From NCBI RefSeq assembly GCF_001043915.1, contig NZ_LABX01000071.1:1-64000 (forward strand): 64,000 nucleotides of DNA, in the 5' to 3' direction. The notes below the pieces were generated by a model. It did not search any database. It saw nothing but the letters and a program-made list of their open reading frames with translations, and was not told where the DNA came from. Both the position numbers and the translations under genes were made by a program. Below, one piece after another: positions 35,996-47,737 of this stretch (position 1 is its first letter; each line of letters opens with the position of its first letter). The stretch comes from Methylobacterium aquaticum. GTDB taxonomy: Bacteria; Pseudomonadota; Alphaproteobacteria; Rhizobiales; Beijerinckiaceae.

Positions 35996-36190
35996 CTGCG
36001 GGCGGCACCCATCGCCGACTGGATGGCTCGGGGGCGCCCGGGCACCGCAGTGCGAGGCGTGCGTCGAAGGGGGGGACGCCGCTGGCTGTCCGCGAGGGGG
36101 TCCGTTGGCACCGATCGAGGCGCCGGCCCGGCGCGACACGTCCTCCGTCCGATCCGCCCCTGCGGCGGCGGCGCAACCGGCTGGCGAAGC

Positions 36191-36619
36191 GTGGCCCACG
36201 ACGTAGAGCATCGCTTGCGCCTCTCGGGCGATCCCGCGGCGCTCGAAACGCTGAACGCGGCGGTCGAGGCCTTCGCCGAGGCCGCCGGCCTTGGCGCCCG
36301 GCAGACCCACGACCTCAACCTCGTCCTCGAAGAACTCTTCACGAACACGGTCACGCATGGCTACGGCCCGGACGAGGTGGGCTGGGTCGGTATCGTGCTG
36401 CGGTCGTCCGGGGGCGGGGTGCAGCTCGAGCTGTCCGACGGCGGACGGGCCTTCGATCCCCTGGCCCACCCGGACCCGCCGCCACCCGCGACGCTCGACG
36501 AGGCACCGATCGGCGGCCTCGGGGTGGCGCTCGTGCGCCGTCTCACGCGGGGCGGCCGATACCGGCGCGTCGCTGGCGAGAACCATCTCACGCTCGAGCT
36601 GCGCCCCCCGCCCTCATGA
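36191..36619 (+). CDS. RsbW/SpoIIAB-like anti-sigma kinase (HATPase_c_2)
   Basis: A 142-aa ATP-binding protein that starts at a GTG (36191) and overlaps other open frames upstream. The N-box reads LNLVLEELFTNTVTHGYG, followed by SDGGRAFDPLAHPDP (G1-like), GGLGVALVRRL (G2), and a final strand. It is the kinase of a partner-switching module: in the family it phosphorylates a STAS antagonist and holds a target such as a sigma factor. The STAS partner is the next gene. Confidence 0.82.
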   Translation: MAHDVEHRLRLSGDPAALETLNAAVEAFAEAAGLGARQTHDLNLVLEELFTNTVTHGYGPDEVGWVGIVLRSSGGGVQLELSDGGRAFDPLAHPDPPPPATLDEAPIGGLGVALVRRLTRGGRYRRVAGENHLTLELRPPPS

Positions 36620-36748
36620 GGCTGGCGGTGGGGAAGGCCTCAGCATCATTCGCTGGAGCGGCCCCCGGTTCGGCGGCGAACAATAAACCGAGCAGGGTTG
36701 CGCAGCGCAACTCTGCTTAGAGAACGAGCGACGATCGGAGCATCTGTG

Positions 36749-37081
36749 ATGATCAGTGTCGAAACCGAGGACGACCATCCGATCGTGCTGATCGCCGGCC
36801 GCCTCGATGGGACGACCGTGGCGGCGGCCGAGACGGTGGTGATGACCGCGCTCGGCGACGGACGCGGTGCGGTACTGGACCTCAGCGGCCTCACCTACGT
36901 CGCCAGCGTCGGCCTGCGCCTGATGCTGCTCGCCGCGAAGCGGGCCAAGCAGACGGGCCAGAGCCTCGCCCTGTGTGGGCTCCAGCCGCAGATCCGCGAG
37001 GTGTTCGAGATCGGCGGCTTCGACACGCTCCTGACCCTGCGAGACACGCGGCGCGACGCCCTCGCCGTCCTGCGAGGCTGA
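36749..37081 (+). CDS. STAS-domain anti-sigma factor antagonist
   Basis: A 110-aa STAS protein. The central [18 protein letters not shown] carries the conserved phosphorylatable Ser (Ser53). The start at 36749 has CGGAG upstream; earlier in-frame codons are unsupported. It should bind the RsbW-like kinase when dephosphorylated and be reset by the SpoIIE phosphatase encoded at 39834-41024. It lies two bases before the hybrid kinase start, which suggests co-translation. Confidence 0.88.
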   Translation: MISVETEDDHPIVLIAGRLDGTTVAAAETVVMTALGDGRGAVLDLSGLTYVASVGLRLMLLAAKRAKQTGQSLALCGLQPQIREVFEIGGFDTLLTLRDTRRDALAVLRG

Positions 37082-37083
37082 CG

Positions 37084-39435
<2,352 letters not shown>

Positions 39436-39446
39436 CGGGGCTTGCC

Positions 39447-39812
39447 ATGGCGCGCATCCTCCTCGTGGAAGACAACGAGCTGAACCGGGACATGCTGTCC
39501 CGCCGCCTCCTGCGCAGCGGGCACGAGGTCGCCTTCGCCCATGACGGCCAGGAGGCGATCGAGAAGGCGCGGGCCCAGCGGCCCGAGATCGTCCTGATGG
39601 ACCTGAGCCTGCCGATCATCGACGGCTGGGAGGCAACCCGGCGCCTGCGGGCGGATCCGCAGACAGCCGACCTGCGCATCATTGCGCTGACCTCGCACGC
39701 GATGATCGGCGACCTGCAGCGGGCGCTGGAGGCCGGCTGCGACGACTACGATACCAAGCCGGTGGAGATCGCCCGGCTGCTCGGCAAGATCGCGGCCCAG
39801 CTGGCGCGCTGA
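39447..39812 (+). CDS. Single-domain response regulator (CheY/DivK-like)
   Basis: A 121-aa receiver. The acidic pair is ILLVEDNE, the phospho-acceptor Asp52 is in VLMDLSLP, the conserved Thr is in IIALTSHAM, and Lys is in DTKPVE. It has no output domain. It lies 11 bases after the hybrid kinase and should be its phosphorelay partner. Confidence 0.93.
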   Translation: MARILLVEDNELNRDMLSRRLLRSGHEVAFAHDGQEAIEKARAQRPEIVLMDLSLPIIDGWEATRRLRADPQTADLRIIALTSHAMIGDLQRALEAGCDDYDTKPVEIARLLGKIAAQLAR

Positions 39813-39833
39813 GCCGCGGCTCGGGCGGCGCCG

Positions 39834-41024
39834 TCAGCCGTAGCGGACGGCCAGAACCGTCACATCGTCGGCGGGCGCGACATCGGCGGCGAAATCCCGG
39901 ACCTTCGCCGCCAGCATCCGGGTGATCGCGGCGGGATCGAGGTCGGTTGCCTCCTCGAGGTCCCGTACCACCCGGGCCGCGCCGTACTCCTCCCCCTGGG
40001 CGTCCAGCATGTCGGTGAGCCCATCGGTGATCGCGACGAGGCAGGTGCTGGGCTCCAGCACGACCGTGTGGTCGACGTACCGGAGGCCCGGTGCGATCCC
40101 TAGGGGCGGCGCGGGCCGCGTCGCTACCTCCTGCGCTGGCGCGCCGGCACGGAGCAGGAAGGGCCGCGGATGCCCCGCATTGACGAAGGCGAAGCGCCCG
40201 CTGGCCCCGTCGAGGAAGCCGAGGATCAGGGTCACGAACATGCCGGCCGGATTGTTCTTGCACAACTCCTCATTGAGGATCGCCGCGAGGTCCGAGGGCG
40301 TCGGCGCCGCCCCCGTGAGGTCGGCGTGGTGGAGCGCGGCGGCGCGAAGTAGGCTGCGGGTCCGCGCCATGAACAGGGCGGCCGGGACGCCCTTGTCGGA
40401 GACGTCCCCGATGGCGAGGCAGGTGAGGTCCGGGCCGCACGCGAAGCAGTCATAGAAGTCGCCGCCCACCTCCCGGGCCGGATGCATGACCGCGTGGACG
40501 GCGAAGGGTTGGCCAGGGCCCGCGACGGGAAACTCGTCCGGGACCATGCTGAGCTGCTGGCGGCGGGCTTCCGCCAGCTCGTTCTCCAATCGCTCGAGCT
40601 GCCGGTCCAGCGCGTCGCGGAGGTGCTTCTTCTCCAGCACGGCGTTCAGACGGGCGCGCAGCAGCACGGGGTTGAACGGCTTTGGCAGGTAGTCCTCGGC
40701 GCCGAGCTCAATGCAGCGCACCACCGTCTCGATCTCGGTCGCGGCGGAGATCATGATGATCGAGACCTTCCGGGCCCATCCCCGCGCCGTGACCGCCTCG
40801 AGCACCTCGACCCCGTTCATCCGCGGCATCATCACGTCGAGCATCACGACGTCGTGGCCGTCGCCGGCCTCCAGGGCCGCGCCAATTTGCGCGAGCGCGT
40901 CGAGCCCGTCCTCCGCCATGTCGATGCGGTGCGGGCCGATGCGTCGAACTCGACGCGCGAGCATGTCGCGGTTGTCGGGATTGTCGTCGACCACGAGGAT
41001 ACGGGCGCCGGGAGGCTGATGCAA
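39834..41024 (-). CDS. Receiver-SpoIIE (PP2C) phosphatase
   Basis: A 396-aa response regulator/phosphatase (RsbU/RsbP-like). The N-terminal receiver has ILVVDDNPDNRD and phospho-acceptor Asp in VVMLDVMMPRMNG. A coiled-coil linker leads to the SpoIIE domain with REVGGDFYDCF, AIGDVSDKGVPAALFMA, NAGHPRPFLL, and ITDGLTDMLD plus APADDVTVL metal residues. The TTG at 41024 is the chosen start because GAGGAG lies 6 bases upstream. It should dephosphorylate the STAS antagonist and complete the switch. It is convergent with the receiver gene. Confidence 0.9.
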   Translation of the reverse strand: MHQPPGARILVVDDNPDNRDMLARRVRRIGPHRIDMAEDGLDALAQIGAALEAGDGHDVVMLDVMMPRMNGVEVLEAVTARGWARKVSIIMISAATEIETVVRCIELGAEDYLPKPFNPVLLRARLNAVLEKKHLRDALDRQLERLENELAEARRQQLSMVPDEFPVAGPGQPFAVHAVMHPAREVGGDFYDCFACGPDLTCLAIGDVSDKGVPAALFMARTRSLLRAAALHHADLTGAAPTPSDLAAILNEELCKNNPAGMFVTLILGFLDGASGRFAFVNAGHPRPFLLRAGAPAQEVATRPAPPLGIAPGLRYVDHTVVLEPSTCLVAITDGLTDMLDAQGEEYGAARVVRDLEEATDLDPAAITRMLAAKVRDFAADVAPADDVTVLAVRYG

Positions 41025-42097
41025 CGTTGTCTCCTCACATCTTGCGCTTTCAGGACGGCCAAGATGTTCGCCGGTCGCCCCTCCGCTAGGCCCAAGGACG
41101 GGATATCCAACTCGAACTCTAGCGCTACCCCGACTTTGCACGAGAGCTGCCGCTCTGACAGCCCCGAGCCGACAGCGAGACAAAGAATGTCCGGAATTTC
41201 TGTGGCCCGACAGGGCCGTGGGCGCCGATCCATTTGGCCACTGGCATCACCACCGGCAGCTCCGCCAGACCAGCGAGCTCCGGAGCTACTGTTTTTCGAA
41301 ACGGCCGCAGACCCTTCGCCGATCCCAATCCGACCAGCGTCTGAGTGGTATGGAACGGCGTTGCAAGCTTCAGGTAGCCGAGCGGGAGTCTGACAGCGAC
41401 CGAGAGTGCTGCAATGCCCATGGCGACCACATCCATACTCACCTAAATGGACAGCGCTGGCACGAAATTTGGTGCAGTGAAGTTGATCTATCGTATATCA
41501 GACAGTGAGTTCAAATTTCTTGTCGTCAGTCAGTATTTGCAGTCGACTCACGGCGTCATGATGAATGACATCTTAGTCGTCACATTGAGGCCACCCTGGT
41601 GGTGGCGGTGACGAGCAGAAAGTCGAACTGACGATTATTGGGAGAATCTTCAACGACAATCCCACTATCAACCCCTCCACGACGGTTGGGACCTGTGATA
41701 ACTCCCCGGACGAGGCGCCGCAAACGCCCGTTACCGTACGGCGAGCGCGGCGGCTGCCTTGCTCCAACGCCATGTTGCATCGGCAGCAGGGGTATTTTTC
41801 GAGACGCAATTCATGTTTCTCTCAGCGATGATGCTCTTGCATCAGATGCGGCAAAGAATTTGACCTCTCTGCAAGACACTCAGTGCATGCTGTCGATAGG
41901 CAGCGAGCCACAGCTGCAAGTTGTCGCCAATTTGACCGGACCTGCTATTGTCATTCGATGCCATTGGCAGGCCCGCTTCTTCCTCACTAGCGGACATGTG
42001 CATCCGGAGGGTGGAATGTCCGGAGAGGGTCATTTTGAACCCTGGAAGCAAAACTCCTCGTTGATACGCCGCGGTCAATCCGACCGCGGCGCCCAAC
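41025..42097. other. Long intergenic region, no supported gene
   Basis: About 1.07 kb. A minus frame (41125-41442) reads VAVRLPLGYLKLATPFHTTQTLVG, and short frames exist at 41573-41809. None has a recognised domain or ribosome-binding site. Part of the DNA (about 41440-41560) is AT-richer than average. The region may hold gene remnants and lies next to an integrase, consistent with past insertions. Confidence 0.45.
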
Positions 42098-42727
42098 TCA
42101 TATCTCCGTCTGCTCAGACAGGATCAGCGCGTCATCGACTTCGATGCCGAGGTAGCGCACCGTGCTCTCCAGCTTGGTGTGGCCAAGCAGCAGTTGGCAG
42201 GCACGGATGTTGCCAGTCCGTTTGTAGACAAGTGCGACCTTCGTTCGCCGTAGGCTGTGCGTGCCGTAGGCTGCGGGGTCCAGGCCGATCAAGGCGACCC
42301 ACTGGTCAACCAGTCGACCGTAGTGTCGCGTCGTGAGGTGCTGACCACGCCGAGAGCGGCTCGGGAACAGCCAGTCGCCCGGCCGTAAGCTGCGCGAAGC
42401 CAGCCAATCCGCGAGCGCCTCGCGTGTCGGCTCGGTGATCTCGAAGGGCACCGGTCTTCCGGTCTTCTGCTGGCACACGGTCGCTCGAAGGCGCACCGCA
42501 TCGCCGAGGTGAACGTCGCTTACGCGCAGGCGAACGAGATCGCACCCACGCAGCTTGCTATCGACGGCAAGTTTGAAGAGGGCGAGGTCTCGCGTGCGTT
42601 TGGCGAGCTGCAGGCGGGTTCGCAAGGCCCAGATGTGCTTGGGCTTCAGGGGTGGTTTCGGTCCGACAATACGGCCACGGTTCCAAGGAACACGCGTGGT
42701 AGACGGAATGGTTGAGGTTTCCTGCAT
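42098..42727 (-). CDS. Small tyrosine recombinase (phage-integrase family)
   Basis: A 209-aa integrase-like protein. It has the catalytic-domain residues in order: Arg in RGCDLVRLRVSDV, the HxxR box THSLRRTK, His in LLGHTKLESTVRYLG, with Tyr in RYLG. The N-terminal DNA-arm domain is missing or minimal, so it is much shorter than phage integrases. The start at 42727 has AGGAG upstream; the longer frame is rejected. It stands alone with no excisionase or attachment sites identified. Confidence 0.85.
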   Translation of the reverse strand: MQETSTIPSTTRVPWNRGRIVGPKPPLKPKHIWALRTRLQLAKRTRDLALFKLAVDSKLRGCDLVRLRVSDVHLGDAVRLRATVCQQKTGRPVPFEITEPTREALADWLASRSLRPGDWLFPSRSRRGQHLTTRHYGRLVDQWVALIGLDPAAYGTHSLRRTKVALVYKRTGNIRACQLLLGHTKLESTVRYLGIEVDDALILSEQTEI

Positions 42728-43232
42728 GACAAGCTCCTGAGTTGAGGAGCAAGTCAGGAGACGTCTGCCGATGCCGTTAAGCCAAACTCTGATGGCGGTA
42801 TGGTTCTGTGACAGCCGACAAGAGAGCCGTGGAAGCTGATACGGCACCTTAGACCCGATAGTGCACCGATGAAGGCGACTGCACTTTTGCCGCCGTTGAC
42901 CGACCGCCCAGGCCCCTCCCCTTCCGCTCCGCGGGTACGCCCGCAACTATGTGCAGGTACGTAACCATGCGTCGGCTTACTATAACTATGTCTTCAACGG
43001 ACATGCAGGCGGCTGCCGACTGAAATATTGACCGTGTCCTCGGCTAGTATGCCGTCTTTTCAGTATGCGCCACTTTCGAATCTTCAACAAAGGCTGCCTG
43101 AAAGTTCGCTCGACGCTCGATATTAGCCCTTCAAAGTTAGCGATAACCATGTCCTGCTGAACGAGAGCGAGAGAAGTCGCCGGCGCGCACCTCAGTCGGG
43201 AGAGCACCGCGGGACGCTCTCGCCAGATCGTA
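42728..43232. other. Intergenic region between integrase and SDR
   Basis: About 500 bp. Open frames are short and unsupported. No promoter, terminator or attachment core was recognised. Confidence 0.45.
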
Positions 43233-43943
43233 TCAGCGACCGGCGATCAAGCCACCGTCGACGTGCATAATCTCGCCAGTCGAGAAGGCGGCATCTTCGA
43301 GGTACAACACGGCGCGGACGATGTCCTCGACCGTGCCCACGCGGTTCATCGGGTGGAAGGCCGCCAGGGCTTCTGAGTGTGCCGGGTCGTGCATCGGCGT
43401 CATGATCACACCGGGGGCGACCGCGTTCGCCCGGATGCCCTGCTTCGCGTATTCGATCGCGAGGGCGCGAGTGGCCGAGTTCAGGCCGCCCTTCGTCAGC
43501 ATCGCGATGATGGCCGGGGCGCGCGAGCTGGCGAATTCGGCGGTCGAGGCCGTGATCTGGATGAGGTGCCCGCCGCCCTGCTTGAGCATCACCGGAACGA
43601 CCTGCTGCGTCGTGAAGAAAAATCCGTCGAGGTTGGTCCGCAGCTTCAGCCGGTAGTCCTCCTCGGTGTAGTCGGTGAAGGACTTGCCGATGAAGATGCC
43701 CGCATTGTTCACGAGCGTGTCGATGCGGCCGAACTTTTCGAGGGCTGCCGCGACGATGCGCTTGCCGGTGTCGGAATCGCCGATGTCACCGGCGACCGCC
43801 ACCACGTCCGGATCGACCGACGGCTGGATCTTGCGCGAGGTGGCGACCACGCCGTAGCCGCGGGCACGGAAGCCTCGCACGATGCCTTCGCCGAGCCCCT
43901 GCGAGGCGCCGGTGACGATCGCGACCTTTCTGATATCCGACAT
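43233..43943 (-). CDS. SDR-family protein with a non-canonical active site
   Basis: A 236-aa Rossmann-fold SDR. TGASQGLG and NNAGIFIG are present and the C-terminus is HVDGGLIAGR. The segment that normally reads YxxxK is AMLTKGG: the Lys remains but the Tyr position is Ala. Catalysis by the usual mechanism is therefore doubtful, although this variant may form a real subfamily. It is divergent from the LysR gene at 44023 with a 79-bp gap, a typical regulator-target pair. Confidence 0.87.
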   Translation of the reverse strand: MSDIRKVAIVTGASQGLGEGIVRGFRARGYGVVATSRKIQPSVDPDVVAVAGDIGDSDTGKRIVAAALEKFGRIDTLVNNAGIFIGKSFTDYTEEDYRLKLRTNLDGFFFTTQQVVPVMLKQGGGHLIQITASTAEFASSRAPAIIAMLTKGGLNSATRALAIEYAKQGIRANAVAPGVIMTPMHDPAHSEALAAFHPMNRVGTVEDIVRAVLYLEDAAFSTGEIMHVDGGLIAGR

Positions 43944-43995
43944 CGCTGAACCGCTTTCTGTCTGTCAGGTGGCCAGCCTGTACGGCGCTGTCGCG

Positions 43996-44011
43996 AGCGA
44001 AAAAATTCGCT
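43996..44011. promoter_or_regulatory. Candidate LysR-type binding site
   Basis: Inverted repeat AGCGAA-AAAA-TTCGCT in the short gap between the divergent SDR and LysR genes, close to the LysR start. The symmetry, AT-rich centre and position fit a LysR operator. Inferred only. Confidence 0.35.
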
Positions 44012-44022
44012 ATTTTCGATCA

Positions 44023-44907
44023 ATGGCTGATAAAAAACGCACAGAGATCGACTGGCAGGACGTGCGGATCTTCCTGGCCCTCGCGCGGCACGGCAGCTTG
44101 TCCGCCGCCGCCCGGACGTTGTCCGTGAACCACGGAACGATCGCGCGGAGGCTCCACTCCCTCGAGGAGAGCGTGGGCGAAAAGCTCGTCGAGCGACGGG
44201 CCGACGGCTACGTCTTGACGCCGGCCGGAGCGCAGGCTCTCGAAGCCGCGAGCGTCATGGAGCAGGCCGCCCGGATCCTCGGCCGCGGCCTGATGGGCGG
44301 CGCGCCCAGCGGCCTGGTCCGCATCAACGCGCCGCCCGCCTTGTCGAGCGGCTTTCTCACGTCGCGCCTCGCGACGGTGGTATCGCGGCATTCGAAGATC
44401 GACATCGAACTGGCGGCCGATCACCGTTCGGTCAGCTTGGAGCGGCACGAGGCGGACGTCGCCATCCGCTTCGGGAAGCCCGAGGACGGCGATGTTCTCG
44501 CACGACCGCTCGTGACGGCCGGGTACGGGTTCTATGGAACGGATGACGCCTGCCGGTCGGTCGAGGCGGGAGCGGATCCGGTCTTCATCGGGTTCGACGA
44601 AGCGGATGCCTATCTGCCCGAGGCAACCTGGATGGCGCGACACTTCCCGCGCGGGCGGCTCGCCTTTCGCGTGGCCGACCAATTCGCGCAGTCGATGGCC
44701 GCGCGATCGGGCGCCGGACTGGCGCTCCTGCCGCATTACATCGGCCGCAGCGACCCGCTCCTGAGGATCTGCGATCTGGGACCGGTACCTGCGAGCAAGG
44801 ACATCTTTCTGCTGACCCGCAGGCGCGATAGGGACGATCGAACGATACGCGTCGCCTTAGATGAAATCGTTGCAATATTTCAGCAAGAATCAGATATATT
44901 CAATTAA
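44023..44907 (+). CDS. LysR family transcriptional regulator
   Basis: A 294-aa regulator. The winged HTH is at residues ~8-65 (FLALARHGSLSAAARTLSVNHGTIARRLHSLEE) and a substrate-binding effector domain follows. The N-terminus MADKKR is preferred: the frame is open further upstream but overlaps the divergent SDR and the putative operator. It probably regulates the adjacent SDR. Confidence 0.92.
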   Translation: MADKKRTEIDWQDVRIFLALARHGSLSAAARTLSVNHGTIARRLHSLEESVGEKLVERRADGYVLTPAGAQALEAASVMEQAARILGRGLMGGAPSGLVRINAPPALSSGFLTSRLATVVSRHSKIDIELAADHRSVSLERHEADVAIRFGKPEDGDVLARPLVTAGYGFYGTDDACRSVEAGADPVFIGFDEADAYLPEATWMARHFPRGRLAFRVADQFAQSMAARSGAGLALLPHYIGRSDPLLRICDLGPVPASKDIFLLTRRRDRDDRTIRVALDEIVAIFQQESDIFN

Positions 44908-45073
44908 ATATAGATATTATAATCGCGGTAGGCACAATCCACGGATAAATTCGAATATGTTCTTGGTGCACGCGTATCGATCCGGCTCTCCAGGCGCTGG
45001 CGGAGCAGCCGGATCGACCGATGTCGAGGGCGCGGGCTCGCGCCGGATGTGAGCCCGCGAGCGCCGCCTTCCC

Positions 45074-45659
45074 TTATGGCTGAACCGGCTGCGTCTCCGC
45101 GTCGACGGGCGGCTTCACGTCGTAGGAGATGCGTCCGGCAGGCAGAAAGAACAGGGCGATGATCGCGCCGCCCTTGACCTCCGGATAGTGATGGCTGCCC
45201 GGCCCCGGCGCCGTCCAGCCGGCGTGGCACCAGCCGCTCGGCCCGGCGAGCACGGCCGTGTCGTCGAGCGGCACCACCATGTTCAGCTCGCCGTAGGGGT
45301 GGCCGTGGTAGTCACCGCGGAAGCTCGCCTGCGCATCGCCGGGCTCGTCGTCGTGGTCGTCGATGACCATCCGGCCGCCTTTGGCTGTCCATGTAGACGG
45401 CGGTGATGCTGAAGTTCAGCGTCCGCTCGGTCGGGTCGCACAGCCGGCTGCGGCGGTAGCGCCGGCCGCCGACCTCGATGTTGGCCGCCCAGCCCTCCTC
45501 GACCCCCTGCTTGATGAGCCGGGACAGGTCCTCGTAGAGGGCGCTGCCGGGTCCGTAGGTCTCGTTGAGCCAGCGTTCCACCTCCGGGCCCGCGGTCATG
45601 TTCTTGACCTCGTCGAGGAAGGGGATGCTCCGCTCGATCAGCTGCTCGCGTCCGTCCAT
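45074..45659 (-). pseudogene. pnbB: 4-hydroxylaminobenzoate lyase-like gene (DUF4863/PnbB family), frameshifted
   Basis: Two overlapping frames together give a ~194-aa PnbB-like protein. The N-terminal part runs from MDGREQ to ITAVYMDSQ; the rest begins near MVIDDHDDEPGD and ends in DAETQPVQP. One extra base in a CAAAGG tract near 45381 splits them. PnbB converts 4-hydroxylaminobenzoate to protocatechuate with ammonium release. The ATG at 45659 follows the nitroreductase stop by one base. If the indel is real, the pathway's last step is lost; a sequencing error is the alternative. Confidence 0.75.
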
Positions 45660-45660
45660 C

Positions 45661-46389
45661 TCACTCTCCCGTGTCACGCGCCGGCGGCGCCTCGAAACCG
45701 TGGAAGCTCGCGAACGCCTCGACCGGCGCGCGCTCCATCACCCCGCGGCGCGACGCCGCCGCGGTGTCGCAGAACCCGAGCGCCATACCGCACACGACGA
45801 TGTCCTGAGGCGCGATGGGCAGGTGGCGGCGCAGCACGCGGTGGTACTTCGCCAGCGTCTCCTGCGGGCAGGTGTCGAGCCCGCGCACCTTGGCGGCCAG
45901 CATCACGTTCTGCAGGAACATGCCGAGATCGAGCCAGCTGCCTGTCTCCAGGCGCCGGTCGATCGTCACGATCAGGCCGACCGACGCACCGAAGAACGCA
46001 TAGTTCTTGGCGGTCTGCGAAGCGCGTCCGGCGGCGTCGTCCTGGGCGATGCCGAGCGCGCCGTAGAACACCCGGCCGAATTCCTGCTTGCGGCCCTGGT
46101 ACCGGTCGGGAAGGTCCGGCGCGTAGTAGGTGTACTCCGAGGCGTGCTGCGCGGCCTCCCGATCGTGGGCGGCCAGGATGTCGGCGCAGATCCGAGCCTT
46201 CGCAGCGCCGGCCAGGGCGTGGACCCGCCAGGGCTGGGTGTTGGCACCACTCGGCGCGTAGCGTGCGGCCTCCAGGATGGCGCGGACGGTCTCGTGGGGG
46301 ACGGGCCTGTCGATGAAGAAGCGGTTGGCGTAGCGGCCCTTCATCACGCCGTCGAACGCCTGGACGAAATCGGGATCCGTCATGCTCAC
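45661..46389 (-). CDS. pnbA: Nitroreductase (PnbA-like 4-nitrobenzoate reductase)
   Basis: A 242-aa FMN nitroreductase-family enzyme. RYANRFFIDRPVP, then ARYAPSGANTQPWRVHAL and GMALGFCDTAA, are family hallmarks. Its pairing with a DUF4863 lyase gene is the known arrangement of the 4-nitrobenzoate pathway, where PnbA reduces 4-nitrobenzoate to 4-hydroxylaminobenzoate. The GTG at 46389 overlaps the stop of the upstream binding-protein gene (an ATG lies two codons later). The frame is intact. Confidence 0.82.
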   Translation of the reverse strand: MSMTDPDFVQAFDGVMKGRYANRFFIDRPVPHETVRAILEAARYAPSGANTQPWRVHALAGAAKARICADILAAHDREAAQHASEYTYYAPDLPDRYQGRKQEFGRVFYGALGIAQDDAAGRASQTAKNYAFFGASVGLIVTIDRRLETGSWLDLGMFLQNVMLAAKVRGLDTCPQETLAKYHRVLRRHLPIAPQDIVVCGMALGFCDTAAASRRGVMERAPVEAFASFHGFEAPPARDTGE

Positions 46390-47623
46390 CCCCGCTTGAT
46401 CAGCGGGCAGTTGCCGGCCGAGAGCGGCCGGAACGCTTCCTCGCCCGGGATCGTCTCCAGTAGCTTGTAGTAGTCGAAGCGTCCCTTGCTCTCGGACGGC
46501 ACCTTGACCTGCATTAGGTGAATGTCGCGCACGAGACGCCCGTCCTCGCGGATGCGGCCGTCGCGGGTCATAAAATCGTTGACCGGCATCCGGCGCATCT
46601 GCGCCGCAACGGTCGGGCCGTCATCCGTGTTCGCGGCGGCCATCGCCTTGAGGTAGTGCGTGACCGCGCCGTAGGTGCCGGCATGGATCATCGTCGGCAC
46701 CTTGTTGGTGCGCGCGACGAAGCGCTGCGACCAGGCCCGGGTCTCGTCGTTCAGGTCCCAGTAGAAGGCAGTGCTCAGGATCAACCCTTGCGCCGCTGCT
46801 AGGCCGAGGCCGTGGATATCGGCGATGAAGACGAGGAGGCCGGCCAGGGTCTGGCCCGATTGCACGATCCCGAACTCGGCCGCCTGCTTGAGCGCCAGGA
46901 TGAGGTCGCCGCCCGCATCCGCCAGCCCGACGACCTGCGCCCCCGACCCTTGCGCTTGCAGGAGGTAGGAGGAGAAGTCCGCGCTCCCGATCGGATGGCG
47001 CACCGAGCCGAGCACGCGACCGCCCGCCGCCTGGATCACGCGCCGGCTGTCCTCCTCGAGCTGCGTGCCGAGCGCGTAGTCGGCCGTGACGAAGTACCAG
47101 GATTTCCCGCCCCGCCGGGTGACCGCACGCGCGGTTCCTTGGGCGAGCGCGTAGGTGTCGTAGGTCCAGTGGATGCCGGTGGGCGAGCAGGCCTCTCCGG
47201 TGAGCCGCGAGGTCGCCGCCCCCGAGGCCAGGAAGATCCGGCCGCGCTCGCGGGCGATGTCCTGCACCGCGAGCGCGATGGCGGAGTTGGGCACGTCGAC
47301 GATGACCTTGACGTCGTCCGCATCGAGCCAGCGGCGCGCGAGGGCTGCGCCGACATCCGTCTTGTTCTGGTGGTCGGCGGAGACCACCTCGATCGGACGC
47401 CCGAGGACGCGGCCACCAAAATCCTCGACCGCCATGCGCGCGGCAACGACCGAGCCGCTGCCGCCATTGTCCGCGTAGAGCGACGAGAGGTCGGTGAGGA
47501 CCCCGATCTTCACCGGTGGTCCGCCCCCTGCGCGGTGGCCGGGGAGAGGGCGAGCCAGAGGCCCGTGAGGGCCAGCGATCCCCCCTTCAGAAGGCGTCGG
47601 GCATGGGCGAGTGCAACCGGCAT
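46386..47623 (-). pseudogene. Branched-chain-type substrate-binding protein, frameshifted after the signal peptide
   Basis: A gene for a type-I periplasmic binding protein, paralogous to 11508-12704. From the ATG at 47623 (AGGGAA upstream) the frame encodes a signal peptide (basic start, ALTGLWLALS core, ATAQ site), then hits TGA. The mature protein, starting VKIGVLTDLSSLYAD, is in another frame. One missing base near 47515-47530 explains this. It is first in the operon with pnbA and pnbB and could supply nitrobenzoate, but no permease or ATPase is encoded here. Confidence 0.75.
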
Positions 47624-47669
47624 GGCACGTTCCCTTCGAGGATGAGGAACGATGCCCGGCCGGGTGGCT

Positions 47670-47685
47670 CTTGCGGAAGTGCAAG
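47670..47685. promoter_or_regulatory. Candidate LysR-type operator
   Basis: CTTGC-N6-GCAAG inverted repeat in the 114-bp gap between the pnb-type operon and the divergent LysR gene. Its position and shape fit a LysR recognition site. Inferred only. Confidence 0.35.
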
Positions 47686-47737
47686 TTCGCCAATCTCATT
47701 ATGACTGGCATTCATCGCGCGGAACGAGGGGGCGGTC

